A DNA stretch of 64,000 nt from Trichoplusia ni (lineage: Eukaryota; Arthropoda; Insecta; Lepidoptera; Noctuidae), in NCBI RefSeq assembly GCF_003590095.1, contig NC_039481.1, positions 1-64,000 of the forward strand, given 5' to 3'. Shown here piece after piece: positions 47,351 to 60,997 of the stretch. A program made the position numbers and the translations under genes. The first letter of the stretch is position 1. The number at the start of each line of letters is the position of its first letter. The notes under the pieces are model-generated. The model was not told where the DNA came from. It saw nothing but the letters and a program-made list of their open reading frames with translations, and did no database searches.

Positions 47351-47925
47351 CAGGCTAATCTCTCCGTTATCTACAGAAGACTACAACAGCCCTTGACGGA
47401 GGCATTATCAGTCCCTTGGGCACAGGCTCTAAGGCTCTCCATACCATTGTCCATTATGAAAATTCCCTCCGATAATATATTTTTTTATGAAGTTGCGTAG
47501 AATATTTTTATTACAAAAGTGTTGGATTACTTAATTAAAGTATTGAGATATCTGATACCTTTCCTTAGTGGTTTTTTTGTTGTTCGGTGTCTTGTAGACT
47601 GTTTTTGTAAAGATATTGTTTTTGAATAATAAATAAATGTAGGGATTTCCGAGCTTTGTTTCTCTTTGCTTTTAATTATTTAGGTATTCGTAGTTCGTCC
47701 CCGTATTTGAATATTCAAAATGAACATTATCTAGAGGTCGCAAATATTTTTATAGAGCGGCGTTGTTATTGTCAATTTATTAGAAAAAAACAATTGTTAA
47801 AGACAAAATCACAAACACTAAGATTAAAACAACAGGTTTATTAGTCCTTAATTATTAACATGTTTTGACTGTGCAAGTACCTTGTATAAACAAGTACTTC
47901 TGACACCTGGGATTAACACATATTC
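47351..47925. other. Non-coding sequence up to the gap
   Basis: No identified feature. Sequence is AT-rich right up to the first N. Confidence 0.4.
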
Positions 47926-48925
47926 NNNNNNNNNNNNNNNNNNNNNNNNNNNNNNNNNNNNNNNNNNNNNNNNNNNNNNNNNNNNNNNNNNNNNNNNNNN
48001 NNNNNNNNNNNNNNNNNNNNNNNNNNNNNNNNNNNNNNNNNNNNNNNNNNNNNNNNNNNNNNNNNNNNNNNNNNNNNNNNNNNNNNNNNNNNNNNNNNNN
48101 NNNNNNNNNNNNNNNNNNNNNNNNNNNNNNNNNNNNNNNNNNNNNNNNNNNNNNNNNNNNNNNNNNNNNNNNNNNNNNNNNNNNNNNNNNNNNNNNNNNN
48201 NNNNNNNNNNNNNNNNNNNNNNNNNNNNNNNNNNNNNNNNNNNNNNNNNNNNNNNNNNNNNNNNNNNNNNNNNNNNNNNNNNNNNNNNNNNNNNNNNNNN
48301 NNNNNNNNNNNNNNNNNNNNNNNNNNNNNNNNNNNNNNNNNNNNNNNNNNNNNNNNNNNNNNNNNNNNNNNNNNNNNNNNNNNNNNNNNNNNNNNNNNNN
48401 NNNNNNNNNNNNNNNNNNNNNNNNNNNNNNNNNNNNNNNNNNNNNNNNNNNNNNNNNNNNNNNNNNNNNNNNNNNNNNNNNNNNNNNNNNNNNNNNNNNN
48501 NNNNNNNNNNNNNNNNNNNNNNNNNNNNNNNNNNNNNNNNNNNNNNNNNNNNNNNNNNNNNNNNNNNNNNNNNNNNNNNNNNNNNNNNNNNNNNNNNNNN
48601 NNNNNNNNNNNNNNNNNNNNNNNNNNNNNNNNNNNNNNNNNNNNNNNNNNNNNNNNNNNNNNNNNNNNNNNNNNNNNNNNNNNNNNNNNNNNNNNNNNNN
48701 NNNNNNNNNNNNNNNNNNNNNNNNNNNNNNNNNNNNNNNNNNNNNNNNNNNNNNNNNNNNNNNNNNNNNNNNNNNNNNNNNNNNNNNNNNNNNNNNNNNN
48801 NNNNNNNNNNNNNNNNNNNNNNNNNNNNNNNNNNNNNNNNNNNNNNNNNNNNNNNNNNNNNNNNNNNNNNNNNNNNNNNNNNNNNNNNNNNNNNNNNNNN
48901 NNNNNNNNNNNNNNNNNNNNNNNNN
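47926..48925. other. Assembly gap (1000 N)
   Basis: Exactly 1000 unknown bases. The round number suggests a fixed-size placeholder whose true length is unknown. The two open frames that appear to cross it are artefacts of N. Confidence 0.98.
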
Positions 48926-49639
48926 CTCGCACTTGACCGGTTATTAAGTAATTTGGGAAAGGCCTAGCTTTTATTTTTAAAGGTAAAGGTCGTTAGATTT
49001 TCGTAAATGCTTTGAGATTTTTGGATAACACTGTTAGTTTTTATTAATAAAAACTGTAATTTGCATTGAAAATCACGACGGCTTTATTTGTGTCTTTTCT
49101 CGCTAGAGGAGTAATAATCTGACTACTTTTTAGTACCCCGTAGTGTCATTGTCAGTTCTAGTCGCAACTGCATAGTTTTGCCTATCAAGGACTACGGTTG
49201 ACTCTGGAACTACCACTATATATATACTTGAATAAACTGTTATGAAATTATTATGAATCCGCTTTTCGAAAGACATTATTTGAATAAAGACACTTTGACC
49301 TTATCGACGAATATCACAAGCAGGGTTATTTATTTTATCCACAGAATCAATCTTATCGCTCTTTGGAATAGTTTTACATTGTTGATTCGCTCCATAATTA
49401 TTCTGCACCAGTGTTTTATAGCAACATAGTATTTCTTGATGACAGTCAATCATTATGCAACCAACATTGTCCATCATACGATATCGCGATAAATCCAAAA
49501 CAGCAAATACAATCTACAGAAGGCTGACAATACAAACACAAAATTAAATAACGTACTCCATATAGATAGATATCTCCCAATAATTTCTACACACGAACCA
49601 ATTACGATTTCCAATAAAAGCCGACCAAACAAAAAAGGC
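48926..49639. other. Non-coding stretch after the gap
   Basis: No gene or repeat recognised. Confidence 0.4.
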
Positions 49640-49812
49640 TAGACAACATACCCTTAATCTTTGTTGACTGCGGCTCAATTAACTCTGTCGGTTAATGACG
49701 GGAGTTTGCCCACGCGACCATATTGCCACGTTTAGGCAGTATGCACATCCAACTAGTAATCGACCAATCGATTTGGATCGTCGCTAGCTTTCGAGTCTAA
49801 TATTTCTGGAAC
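49640..49812. promoter_or_regulatory. Candidate conserved/regulatory island
   Basis: Higher GC than its flanks, with TCTGTCGGTTAATGACGGG, CCACGCGACCATATTGCCACG and a cluster of ATCGA-type motifs (TAATCGACC, AATCGATT, GGATCGTCG) between 49757 and 49784. AATCGATT resembles Cut/DREF-like sites. Suggestive only. Confidence 0.2.
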
Positions 49813-52800
49813 GTGCATTTACACTGGCAATGCATTTAGAGCAATAAATTCATAAATTTTACCATAATTTTAAAATCATCATAACTGACCTATCTTATTA
49901 GGCTAGACGACTTCCCTCTAATAATTATATCTTCCCTTTTTCAAAATCTATCTAAGTCCCGGTCTTCTTTGGAATACTCATTCTTAGAGAAAATTATCCC
50001 ATCTCCATTATAACACTACTCAACCTTATCCTCTTCAACATTTTTGATCCCCAATTTAACTCTGAACTATTTTGCGAAAACTTGTGGGTTTGTATAACGA
50101 CCCTCGACTCGTATGAACCAACCCTTACGTGTAGTAATCATATAGCCAATGCCAACGGTTCACGGAAATTGTACTGTTTGTTTGATTTGGACGCGGATGG
50201 GACATTTGCGTACGTTAGGTGTTTGGACAACACGAAATCAACTTTAATTTCGATTACATCAAGATTCTTAGAAATATAATAAAAGCTATCTGAAGTGCTC
50301 TTTTGCTTTTCAGAATTGTTGAAAATGCTTGATAAAGCTTTGTGGGGATTTTCGGCTTTTTGCCTATCTCCACTTTCAATAGAAGATCGTTAGGCTTTAT
50401 AATATTAAATTGTATTACGACAACTGCCCTTCTACCATTGCCTTTGTTATAACAAAGAGGGTAGTTGAACATGAAAAAATTGAAGAACCTTTGCTGAAAA
50501 CGAATTAGGATTCCAAAATCAAACTGTAAGTGCTTACTCAATTTCAGCTTTTACGGTCTGAAAATTCATTCTCATATCAATCGTTTCTCATGTCAGACAC
50601 AACGTTTTGGATTAAAAGTCGAAAAGTTTTTAATGATTACCTAACCTCAGATTACTGAGGCTTAGCGAATGTCGGACGGAAGTTTCGTGGCGAACAGGAA
50701 ACTGTCTGGTGGAAAGTTGTTAATTGATCTATTGATAACGTTTTTAGTTAACTAAACTTGTTCTAGAATTATTGAGTGCTTTTGTTTTGTTCAGTGTGTT
50801 TGCAGCAATATCAGTAATGGATGAGATAAAAGATCCTAAAGAAGTAAGCTGTAATTGTACATTTTTAATGTACCGTGACGATGCTTACAATATTTTAAAT
50901 TTTTGGAGCGCAATCCTCGTTGGCCTTATTAAAATTTATATGTTCTCCGTTAAAATATAGACGGTTTATTCCTTTTTAATATTCATTTTCAATTATTTTA
51001 AGATCGAATTTAGCTTATCCAGACTCAGCTTAATAACTGAAAATATCTTGAATATAAAACTCAAAGAAATAAATAATTTTCTTTCAAAATTATTTAAGCT
51101 TAAACATTTCTTCATTTTCTTTCGGTATTTAATTTTAAATTTAAGTTTCATCTCTTAGAAAAACTGACCCCTGACCTTTGCAAGTAAACAGTTTGGATGA
51201 ATATAAATATTTTATATTTAGACTGACTTAGTTTTAACCACATTTAGAAAGATAAAGACCACTACTATCAAATGCAGGTACATAGTTTCCTAATTTAAAT
51301 GAGAAATACACGCAAATTGTGTCGTATCTTTGGTTCAAAAACCAAAATATCAAATCTGATATTATGTATAGGCTGGACTTTAAAATACACTTGTATGGTT
51401 AAAATATATAAAAAGCGGGAGCGGATAAGATTTGAAATAAAGTTTTATTTCTAAATTTTTTCATGCTAAACATTCTCGTTGCGTAATTGAGATGTGTGTC
51501 ATGTTATTCCAAATAATTATAGTTGAAAATCATATTTTGTTACGAATGAAAATTTCTATTTCAAACTATTGTTGTTGTTAATTATCCCTTTATTTCAATT
51601 TTGTGTCTATAGTATATAGTATAGTAGTATACTGGACTGAATTTAATAGTTGCCGAATAAAACAATAAAGTTAATTTTACTAAAATACGACGCTTTTTGT
51701 AATCCAAAATAAACTAATTGAATCGATTTAGCATAGAATTTTGAATACTAGCCAGTGGCTTATATCGAGTAAAATTATAGTTACGTACAATAAAATTAGA
51801 ATAATTTCATAATTAGAATTAAAATAAAGAACTTTACATCTGCCACCAAACTGACCTACTACATACCGTTAATGACAACCTACATCATCATATATGTATT
51901 TTTACTAGCAACATAAACTAAACATAGAATAGGATAGCAGAATACAAAGGCTTTTATTAATTTTCAGCTGTAAGTATCCATAGAGACAATCATAAACACA
52001 GTTCTGACTAAACTACAGTTTTATAAGTAGGTGTAGGTACTATAGGTACCGTGTATGACCTACAATACAGTAATCTTATAAAGATCTAGACAATAAACGC
52101 TACAATGATACGAAGTAACACGAAAGCAATAATACTTGTAAACGACGGCACCGTAACGACGCATGTAACCTACATTGAGGCAATAACAGAAAATATGAAA
52201 TAGTTACGTGAGCTTTAAACATTTTTTTCTTGGAACTGCCTTCGAAGGTCTTGGAGAACCTGTGATGTTTCAATAAGCTGAAGTCAGATAGATGGTGACA
52301 TTTCATGTGAAATGCTAGTCAAGTAACGTACTGTGCAATACCAAGGTTTCCATTTAGAATAGTATTCGTATTTATATCTCTTCATAGAACAGAAATTGTT
52401 TATTTTGTTAATTTCTATTCTTCATCTTCTATTGTTTGTAAATTAATTAATTCCGAAAATTTTTGTTACATTTTCGTAATTATCCATCTTTACCACTCAC
52501 AACATGTTTATCAAAATATAATTACACAATTACAATATACACTACAGTGTGAGATCACAAACCTCTGAAATAACTTCTATCTCAAACACAACACGTATTA
52601 AATGTCAATAAACAAGTTTAGCTTCGGGCAAACAATGTCATCTCCTTACACGAACTTTTCAGCCTCACGACAATTACTTGACAAAGGCAAGTCCCGAACT
52701 CTGAGATTAGATATTTTTAGATTTTGTTTAACATTAAATATCGATTTGAGGCCCAGAGGCTTATCGGTGTAGCCGATGTTTTTATCAGATTTCCAGAGGC

Positions 52801-53354
52801 AAGCAAAAATTGTTTACTGATTGTAAGGTACAATAATATAACCCTGTTTTTTCGTGTGGCTTCATGGATATTCTTTGTTTTGGCAAGGGATTTTATCAAA
52901 GCCTTATTGACTTACCTTCGGACTATACTTGAACGTTTCGAAAACAATTTTAAGTAGGAAAGAGGGACGAGCCAAACTTAGTCACAATTTCAAAGTTTAA
53001 TTGAATATTTCATGCGAGAATCAGAGTCGGCAGTCCAACCACATTTGAGTTAAGGCTCCTGACATTGCAATAACATTCATTACACGGGATAAGCTTACCA
53101 GGTGCTCGTTTGAAATTAAATTTAGCTTAGAAATTCTCCTAATTCAGTACTGGGGAATTGTTATCTTAGGATTTAAGATATCAGACGAGGGAATTACATA
53201 ATTTCCATCGTTAACATGATATGCTCTATACAGGGTAGTTTTCTTCGATAAGAAAAAAAATGGAAAAGCTTTTGTATTTTTAATAAAAAAAACGGCCGAA
53301 AAAACGTTTCTTAAAATAATTTCAAAAAAATTTTTGCTTCTTTGGCCAAGCTCT
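49813..53354. other. Long non-coding stretch
   Basis: No gene recognised. A + frame open from about 49956 to 50279, whose last part reads LYCLFDLDADGTFAYVRC, is about 108 codons long without an ATG start. It lacks flanking splice sites and any family match, so it is noted but not called. The remainder is very AT-rich. Confidence 0.4.
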
Positions 53355-53575
53355 GCAATCTAATTACCATTTTCTTTCCTCAATAAATCGAACAACATTA
53401 TTAGCATAGCTACATTCAAATTGGCGTAAAAAGGAAACCGTCCAGGAAACACCAATGAATAATACTCGTAACGTATTGCTATTCTGCCAATTTCCTGCGG
53501 TTGGTACCGGGGCCCAAATGCTGGGATCCTCGTTCCCCGTTGTATGCTTAACCACATTATCTATTCAGGAATTGA
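53355..53575. promoter_or_regulatory. Candidate element with RUNX and ETS-like motifs
   Basis: TTTCCTGCGGTT (53491-53502) joins an ETS-like TTTCCT to a RUNX core (TGCGGTT). AACCACA (53550-53556), the complement of TGTGGTT, is a second RUNX core 48 bp away. CCAGGAAAC near 53442-53450 is another ETS-like site. RUNX (Lozenge) and ETS pairs occur in insect enhancers for eye and blood cells. The two minus-strand frames here (65 and 63 codons) have no family features. Confidence 0.25.
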
Positions 53576-56500
53576 TTTGTGTTTGTGATAATGGAAGGTG
53601 TGTTGCGTCAGAATGAATATGTGAGCAGCTGCTTGTTATGTGATGGAGTTACAGTAGTTGGAAACCACCCATGAGTGATATTGATCATAGATTCGCCTGA
53701 AGGATGTTACGTTTGAACTTTTCTGGTTTGGTCAAGTTTAAATATTACTTAATTGTATCGTTAACTCTTTTTTTATGCATTTTTATCAAGATTTCCCGAT
53801 TAGTAGCAGACCCAACTAAAAGTCTTTAATCACGACCTGAAACGGCTTCGTGGTTGCGAATTTTACTTTAAACATTAAAAGTGACTTTTGACTAAATACA
53901 TTTTAGTTTTGAAGTCACATACTGTTAACGATTAAAATACCAATGTTTTTGTACATATTTTTTTGTCATATAGAGCTTCTAAGGTAATCAAAAACGTTAC
54001 ATTCAATATTAAAAAAACACGGTAATCGAAAGTAATCATAGTGAGAAATGTTTTGACAGTGTTCATAAAGCCAGGCGTAATAAAATGAAACTCAAACTTA
54101 ATACAACTCTGATAACCTCAACTTTAATCGAATTACATTTCAAGTTCCAACATTTGTCTTTAATCAATTTATTAATTTGCTGAAAATCAAACAGAAAAAT
54201 AACAAGTTTCGAACTCTGTATACTCAAATAATAAAGGTTTTCAAATAAAACGGAAAGTTGGACGTTAATCACAATGAAATTCCCGATAACTGTGCCTTGA
54301 GGGATCCTTCGCAAACAGATGTATTTGTTCAATGTATAATGAAGACTGAGTTAGTTAGAGATCAAGTTTTGGAATCCCGAGGGCACGCTGAGATGAGATC
54401 TTCCAGGTTCAAATTGTTCATCTACTGTTTGAAGAGTTTGAATTTGAATTGGCGTTCGACTAATTATTGTGGGCATGCCGAACTTCCATATTGACTGTTG
54501 TACGTATATTGGCTGTACATGTAGTTACATAGTTTTCAAGTCAAGTTTCAATATTGAAGCTTTAACGAATTGCAATATTGACGTATTAATATTACATAAT
54601 AATTCATCAAATTGACATAAATATCATATGCCTACAGTCAGGTAAAAATATTGTATCAATGTTTCAACGTTATTTGGTTTTTGAATAAGAGCTCTGAATT
54701 ATTTGTACACTTCATGGAAAAAAATGAAATTCACGAAAAAATATTTTTAAAACTTGATTTAAAATTCGCTCTTTGAGTGTTTTCATTTGTCGTGACAAGG
54801 CATAAATTACATTATTCATTCAATACAATATTCATGCATACATAATATCATATTGCGTTATTATCTCATGTAAATTGGTTGTAAGTTTTTACTTGTTTTT
54901 TATTCAGTTAGAATCACTATTGATATTACAGAAACATATGAACATAAAATATTGTATACCTCTAGTACAAAACAGCGACTATCAAAAACAAATTCCGATG
55001 CAAGCGAAATGAAATCTGTTACAAATGACACAAAAGCAAAAGCATAAAACTAAAATATAAATGCTGCTGCAATGTTTATTAATCCTCGTATTACACGACA
55101 CATGCCAGTGTTACGATGGCTACAAAACGTCAATTTGTACTCGATACCAGATGAAATTAAATTCTGTTTTGAGCGACAATCGTTAATACTCTAAAACATG
55201 CAAACTGATCAATTGGACACAAAGCGATTTTGTAATCGTTTGTTTTTTGTTTAATGAATATTATGGTGGCGTGGTGATGTTAATTAACAATTCGATGATG
55301 TGTTTGCGTTTGTTCAATGAGTTCGTTAATTGAGTTATTTATATTTGAGTGGAGTTGATCTTGTGATGTGTGTTGAAATGAGGAACTTAGTACAGCTGTT
55401 GAAAGGTGAAAGGTTATAGGAACTTCGATAGACTTGAATGTACCATCGAACTTGACATTGACATTGCCCAAAAGGCACATGACTCAAGACGAGCATACTA
55501 ACAAATACTTATGCTTATTCCTCCAAGGAACATAAGCCCCTAATACTTTATCCCTACACATCTCAGCGAGGGGTGACCCTCCAAAAAATCGCATACACAA
55601 ACCGTCATAAACCAGAGTTTATGTCCTTGAAAAATATGACAGCCATGACCCAAAACATGTTCATAACATCGCAGAAACAGTAAAAGTTAAAGCAGATCAA
55701 TAAAACGGATAGTTTTATGGAGGTTTTATATCGAAGACAGGTGAGCCTTTGGGATGTTCCTATATTTTATCGTCCGGAACCGAATTCTGTACACAAAAGA
55801 TTCAGCTATGGACGGTATAGGAATACCGGAGCTTACGAAAACAAATATTGCTTTGAATGCATCTGGAATGTAGAAATTCATGGTTTGTTATGAAATACTT
55901 TAGAGTTTTACCGGAAGGATTGCACTGGTCATCCCGGCTTCGGTTCTATTAAATTCTTTCACTCCACTTATCTTGAATATAAGGGTCATACGAGAACAGT
56001 CAACTACAATGGATGAAATATAGTTTTCTAGTTTTTTATGGTCCTTCAATTGTGACTACAAAACATGTATTTAAAATTACAAATCTGTATCAAGGTCAAC
56101 ATTAATACAGCATAACAATAACAACAAAAGGGCAAACACCAATTAACAGTACCATCGATAGCAAAACATCTAACTCAAAACATACAATATTTATATAACG
56201 AAATAAAACTGCCAAGTGTGCTGTAAAATTTTGCTCAAAGGTCGGTGTAGTATAAATTATGTTTAATAGTGCATTATTTTAAACTTTTACGGTCACGAAA
56301 TAATTTCAGGTCGTAACATTAACTTGGGAAGTGTACTTGCACGTGTGTATCTCTCTCTGGAGGCTCGCCAGTACTTTATTGTCTTGTGATGAGGCTTTAC
56401 TCATTTTCCGGTTCTTTTTGATGTTGGTATTTTTAGCTGTGTTTATTTGATTTGATTTTTCGTGTTTCGTTTTCGTTGTGGCATGTTTTATTCATTGGTT

Positions 56501-57300
56501 TTTGTGCAGTGTGTTTTCGCCCTACATATTTTTCAGCGTGTATTTTATGTACGTATTTTGGAACAAATATTAATAGTAAAATCTATTTTTTTTTCACACA
56601 CTTAAGTTTAGCCATAATGTAAGTGTTTTAAGGCTTGAATGTGACTTTTTCAGAAAGAAAAATAAAAATGATTAAAAGTACAACAAATCCATAGCACCTA
56701 TTACTCATGTTTATAGCAAATACTAATAAAATCTTAAATAAGTACTGACGCGGTACAAAACTGTGTGTCGCAACCAGAAAAATAAATTGGATAAGGATAT
56801 TTTCAGATCGCTGTAGGGGAAATTCCAGGAAATTCTCTGTGTAACGGTCCAACGATGTTAAATTGTAAGAACGTGGTAGCAACTTCAATTTATAGGCTCT
56901 ACTGCGACTGGACGATTACTGCAAGACTTTTGAAGTCGCTCTGCCGACTTTTATGAAGGAAGGGCTTAGTTAGATTTAGTTCTGAGATGCCTTTTATTGG
57001 ATTTTATGAGACATGAGCTTTTAGGAACGTGTGCAACTGTACTGTCTGCTGTTGTGGGTTTGGTGTTTATTACATTAGTAATATTCTTTGTATTGGTGTA
57101 TACCTACTGGTTACCAATTATTCCGTTTGAACGATGCATTCATGTTTAGGTTTATTTTATATGTAGGTTTATTAAAACTTTATTAAAGTTAACAAAATAA
57201 AGTCGAAATTGTGTACCAAAACTTTGCTAAATAAACCAATTTAAATTAAAGCCATCTTCAACCATAGATGGAGTTACAATCTGAGTCTCGTGACAAGCGC
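53576..57300. other. Long non-coding stretch
   Basis: No gene or repeat boundary recognised. Open frames up to 89 codons on both strands lack protein features. A GC-richer stretch around 55780-55950 contains ACCGGAAGG (ETS-like, about 55911-55919) but no clustering. Confidence 0.4.
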
Positions 57301-57363
57301 ACAGACAGACGTGCCTCAGTAATAGAATTCCGGGTTTACCCTTTGGATACGGAAAACTAAAAA
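57301..57363 (+). repeat. Dispersed 'GTACCCAAAGGGTAAAAACG' family, inverted copy
   Basis: ACAGACAGACGTGCCTCAGT followed by AATAGAATTCCGGGTTTACC and CTTTGGATACGGAAAACTAA is the reverse orientation of the copies at 14899, 25155 and 28228. It keeps the GACAGAC units, the AGTAATAG block and the final CTTTGGGTACGGAACCCTAA-like end. Confidence 0.6.
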
Positions 57364-58439
57364 TTAAATGAAAATGAGAAATGAATACAAAACCATTCAA
57401 AGAAATTTAAGTACTCATCATTTGTAACCCATTCTTTCTTAATTTCCACAACGACACTTACACTAGCCATTATAGCTTCAAAATATCCATTTCTCTCACA
57501 TACCATGGAGGGTACCATTAAGACCGTCTTCAAATCAAATAATATATTGGTGTGTGGAACAATTTAATTAGTTTAATAGTATAGCTTGAGGCTACACGAA
57601 GGGAAAACTTGATATGTAATTGTGACCACACGCGTCTTTAGAAAACATACGGTTCAATTTTTTGAGCGTGATCTTTCTAATGGGCGTTTGAATTTACTGT
57701 AGAAAATGCAGACTCAATTTCAGTGTCATGAATTTATGGCATCATTACAAGAAGAAAATAATATGCGGGCAAGTGCTAGTGAGACTTGCAAGACTGAGGT
57801 TTTCGTACAAATGAGATGAAGAAAAACAAGTCGGTTGGGTTTGGGTGACTATTTGTTTGTTTACTAACAACGTAACTATTTAAAACGTGTTAACTATCTA
57901 GATGTCACAATTTACGAGATACACATGCCTAGTGCCAGACGAAGGGATTGACGGACGCATATAATATTAGTAACGGTGTTCCGTTTGTACCGTATAGGTA
58001 CATAACCCCAAACACCAGGAAAAAGTATGTTAAATTGGGTATAAAACTATTTTTACTCACTGAAAAGTGTGAATAACGCTATTGCTAAAAAAGCCTGCTT
58101 CAAACTGCTGTCGAATGAACAGAAAATATCAATCCATTCAGAATTCTCGTTATTCTTGGAATCCCGAGCGCTTTTAAGTGCCCGTCAATTATAATGAACT
58201 TAAAATAATCCATTTAACCTGATTAAAATGTTCACGCGAATAAATGCTTTCGAATTAAATAACAATTTACTTTTGATTATATTTTTGAACTGTTAATAGC
58301 TTCGTAGCATACCTGTTTCAATGAATTGAAAGATGTTTATTGTTATGTATTAAATAGCATGCTGGATGTTCCAAGAATTCATTATTACGTCAATCAACAA
58401 TTCGAGATAGTCGTAAAATGCTATTAAGATTTGTCAAAA
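57364..58439. other. Non-coding stretch, nothing specific seen
   Basis: AT-rich, no identified feature. Confidence 0.4.
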
Positions 58440-58605
58440 TTCATTTTATGGAACCCACTTTGTCCCACTACTGGCAAAGCCCCTTAATCTTTCTATGATG
58501 ATTTTTAAGCTATCTGGGGCAAACCCCCACCGTTCAAATCTTTCCGCCACTGTGTCGTAGGTCGATTACAACAGCACCGTCAGTACTGTCTACAACTGTG
58601 TGGTG
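58440..58605 (-). mobile_element. RTE-type LINE 3' end, degraded
   Basis: On the minus strand one frame reads RPTTQWRKDL, resembling the conserved 'RPxTRWxDDL' near the C-terminus of RTE-type LINE polyproteins. After frame shifts and stops follows GGGGCTTTGCCAGTAGTGGG, a decayed form of the 'gaggcctttgcccagcagtggga' end. The other RTE end in the window (32690-32765) is on +. Only the last 160 bp are recognisable; the reading frame is broken. Confidence 0.55.
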
Positions 58606-58882
58606 ACATTGCCCAGCGGTCACTAGGTATCCATGCGTTTGAATAGACTCGCTTTATTCCATTCTAGCTTGGCAGACTTTTTGCCGACGTCACTGATCCC
58701 AGTTTTGGATCAATCGTGATGTGCCGGACCACATTATCAGAGCAAACAATTTTATATTGAGAAGCGCGTCCCCACAAAATTAAATCCCTTATGTTTCCAA
58801 ACCCACTATTTGAAAGCACGATGCTATCAAAAACTCGTGTTACAAATATCTGTTTAATTATACAAGTACCAAACACGGACAT
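58606..58882 (-). other. Unassigned segment with a 72-codon ATG frame
   Basis: A minus-strand frame starts at a true ATG (58880-58882) and stops with TAG (58664-58666). Its codon composition is more balanced than typical chance frames here. It ends 60 bp before the LINE remnant and reads in the same direction, so it could be upstream LINE-derived sequence, part of another element, or chance. No domain, signal peptide or membrane segment was recognised. Confidence 0.2.
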
Positions 58883-59219
58883 GTTTATTTACTATAAAAT
58901 ATGATTACTTATGTAATTAGAATGTAAAGTCGGTCGTTACATGGTTCAGTGGAACCGTTGTAATAAATTAAGTACAGAAGCTTTACCTTACAAAATGTTG
59001 TAGACATGACGTTGATATACATACAGATAGGAAGCCCGATATGTTGGTTTTGATTGTCTGTCTGAATGATAATTGTCTATTCATTATAAAGCTTACTTGA
59101 ATATTAAGGTGTTAAGTCTTTTAAAGTAATAATTATTTCGTCTCTTTTTTCTCTTTTTCTGTTCAAATCAACATAACTGCAACGACCATTCCTTTAAAAC
59201 GTTTTTTTTAAGGTTTGCT
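58883..59219. other. Non-coding stretch, nothing specific seen
   Basis: No identified feature. Confidence 0.4.
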
Positions 59220-59262
59220 ATCTGACTACCCTGAGAAGGAATGTCGAAAGAAACTTACCTTA
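59220..59262 (-). mobile_element. LINE 3'-region fragment (pairs with 34300-34340)
   Basis: The 19-mer ATCTGACTACCCTGAGAAG is identical to 34300-34318, followed in both by a slightly different ATGTCGA..AAACT block. This copy lacks the GAAAT tail and is short. Orientation is taken from the tailed copy. Confidence 0.55.
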
Positions 59263-60997
59263 CTTAAAAAGTCTGTATATATAAAGAAAAAAAAAGGAAT
59301 CTTTTAATAATTCTATCATTACAATAACACTGTAAAAAACCATTTTGTTAAAAGTCTGCGTCTAAAAACTGCGAACAAGAATATCTTACCAGTAACATAA
59401 AACTCCCTCCTTCTTGAAGCATTACAACTTATATGCAACAAAGAGGTAGGATAAACTTAATGAACAGAGCGCCGCGGTTTAGACCCGACATTGACCAACA
59501 GGATTCCGTACGTCTGCGTGATAAATCCCTTTTGCTTCCAACCAACCACTCTTCGCTTAAATTAGTTCAACAAACTCAAAATATACTTAAAGAAAAACTC
59601 TGAAATCTCAATGCGAAGCTAAGAAAGTGTATTTTTCCCATTTTGGAATACTTGTTATTCTTTTTAACGCTCGGAGAGGATTCCGTTGAGTGGCTTAGTT
59701 ATTTTTCATGCTGCGCTTTGCTACTGTTTATTTCTCGAGCTTTTAAAAATAAACAGAGGGTTGTCGACCATTTCGTTACGATGAGTTACGTTAAACATAA
59801 CTGTGGAACTGCTCTTTGGGTTTTTGTTAAATGGTAATGCTGATAACATGTACCTTTATTTTAAAAGAAATATGGTTTACTCATTTAGAGTTAGGTCGTA
59901 AAATCATTTTACTATTATAAAGATCCTTTAAACCGGTAATATTGCAACACTCGTTCACGTTAGAGACAAAGACAGGTCCACAATTACGAATTACCGATGT
60001 TCCAATTCAAAAGTTTGTTCAAGTTCATATTTCAACAATAACCACCTCGACATTGTCAACACTAACAGCAATACCAATCGTCCTCTCGTCTCTTATCTGT
60101 CGTCAGATAATAAATGAACAAATTGCCCATCGCCTCCAAAAATCTCTAACGGAAACATGAAATTTAACCTCCATACAAATCTAAAGATAAAAGTTTCCTT
60201 CGCGATTTTGTTCCGAAACAATTTCCTTGCCGGTTAAATACTAAACGATCACGTTTCGTACATTGTACAGCATCCCTAGCATCTTGAGATAAGCAAATTA
60301 ACTTTAAATTAGTTATGAGAGTTGCTCGACTCTCGTTTTTTACTTCATTATTGCTGGGACGTCGACGCCATTTTTGCTATCTTTTTGAGATGAGGTAGTA
60401 TAGCGAAATCGTTGTGAAAATGAAAGCGAAACTTTTTGTAAGTGACTGTAACTTATAATCTAAAACCTCAGGTCCTCAGTGATCTTATAAGGAGAACGAG
60501 TTTAGAATACGTCAACCTTTGCAGTGCTGATGCCTAACAGGCCATTATCAAAAACTATTTAATAATAGCGTCTATTGCAGCTTTTGAATTTCTAAATCTT
60601 TTGAAAGAACACTGGTGCTCTGGCAGCTCTGAATCTGAAGTCTAATTAAAATTCACATAACTCATTCGAGATTTTTCAACAAGAAGAGTATTTTGGTTAT
60701 AATGTAATATCTTAAAGTCTCGTTTCAAAATTATATCTCCCTGACCTTCGAGAAATGTATAAAAGAATCCTTTTTATTAACCTTATTTGTGTCATTGTTA
60801 TCAGTTTTAATGGCAACGGGGCTCTAAACAACTGCCTATACAACAAACACATAAAATACGACAGATGACTTGCTCCCACAATTTCAACAGTCCTTTAAGA
60901 TCACGCGGTAAAGGTACTGCAAGCGAATAGCTTTTACATTTATGAGTTGTAACCTTGATAGCTTGCAACTCAGATTAAAATCTTAATGACTATTTTT
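59263..60997. other. Non-coding stretch, nothing specific seen
   Basis: No gene or repeat recognised; frames of 64-72 codons at 59643-60160 lack features. Confidence 0.4.

Noticed and set aside
47882..48967. 361- and 339-codon frames across the N block
   Set aside because: Produced by unknown bases; not real open frames.
49956..50279. Frame of about 108 codons ending LYCLFDLDADGTFAYVRC...
   Set aside because: Looks protein-like in part but has no ATG, no convincing splice sites and no recognised family; kept only as a note.
60391..60405. TGAGGTAGTATAGCG, sharing the first ten bases with let-7
   Set aside because: Diverges after the seed and has no hairpin partner nearby, so it is not a let-7 gene.
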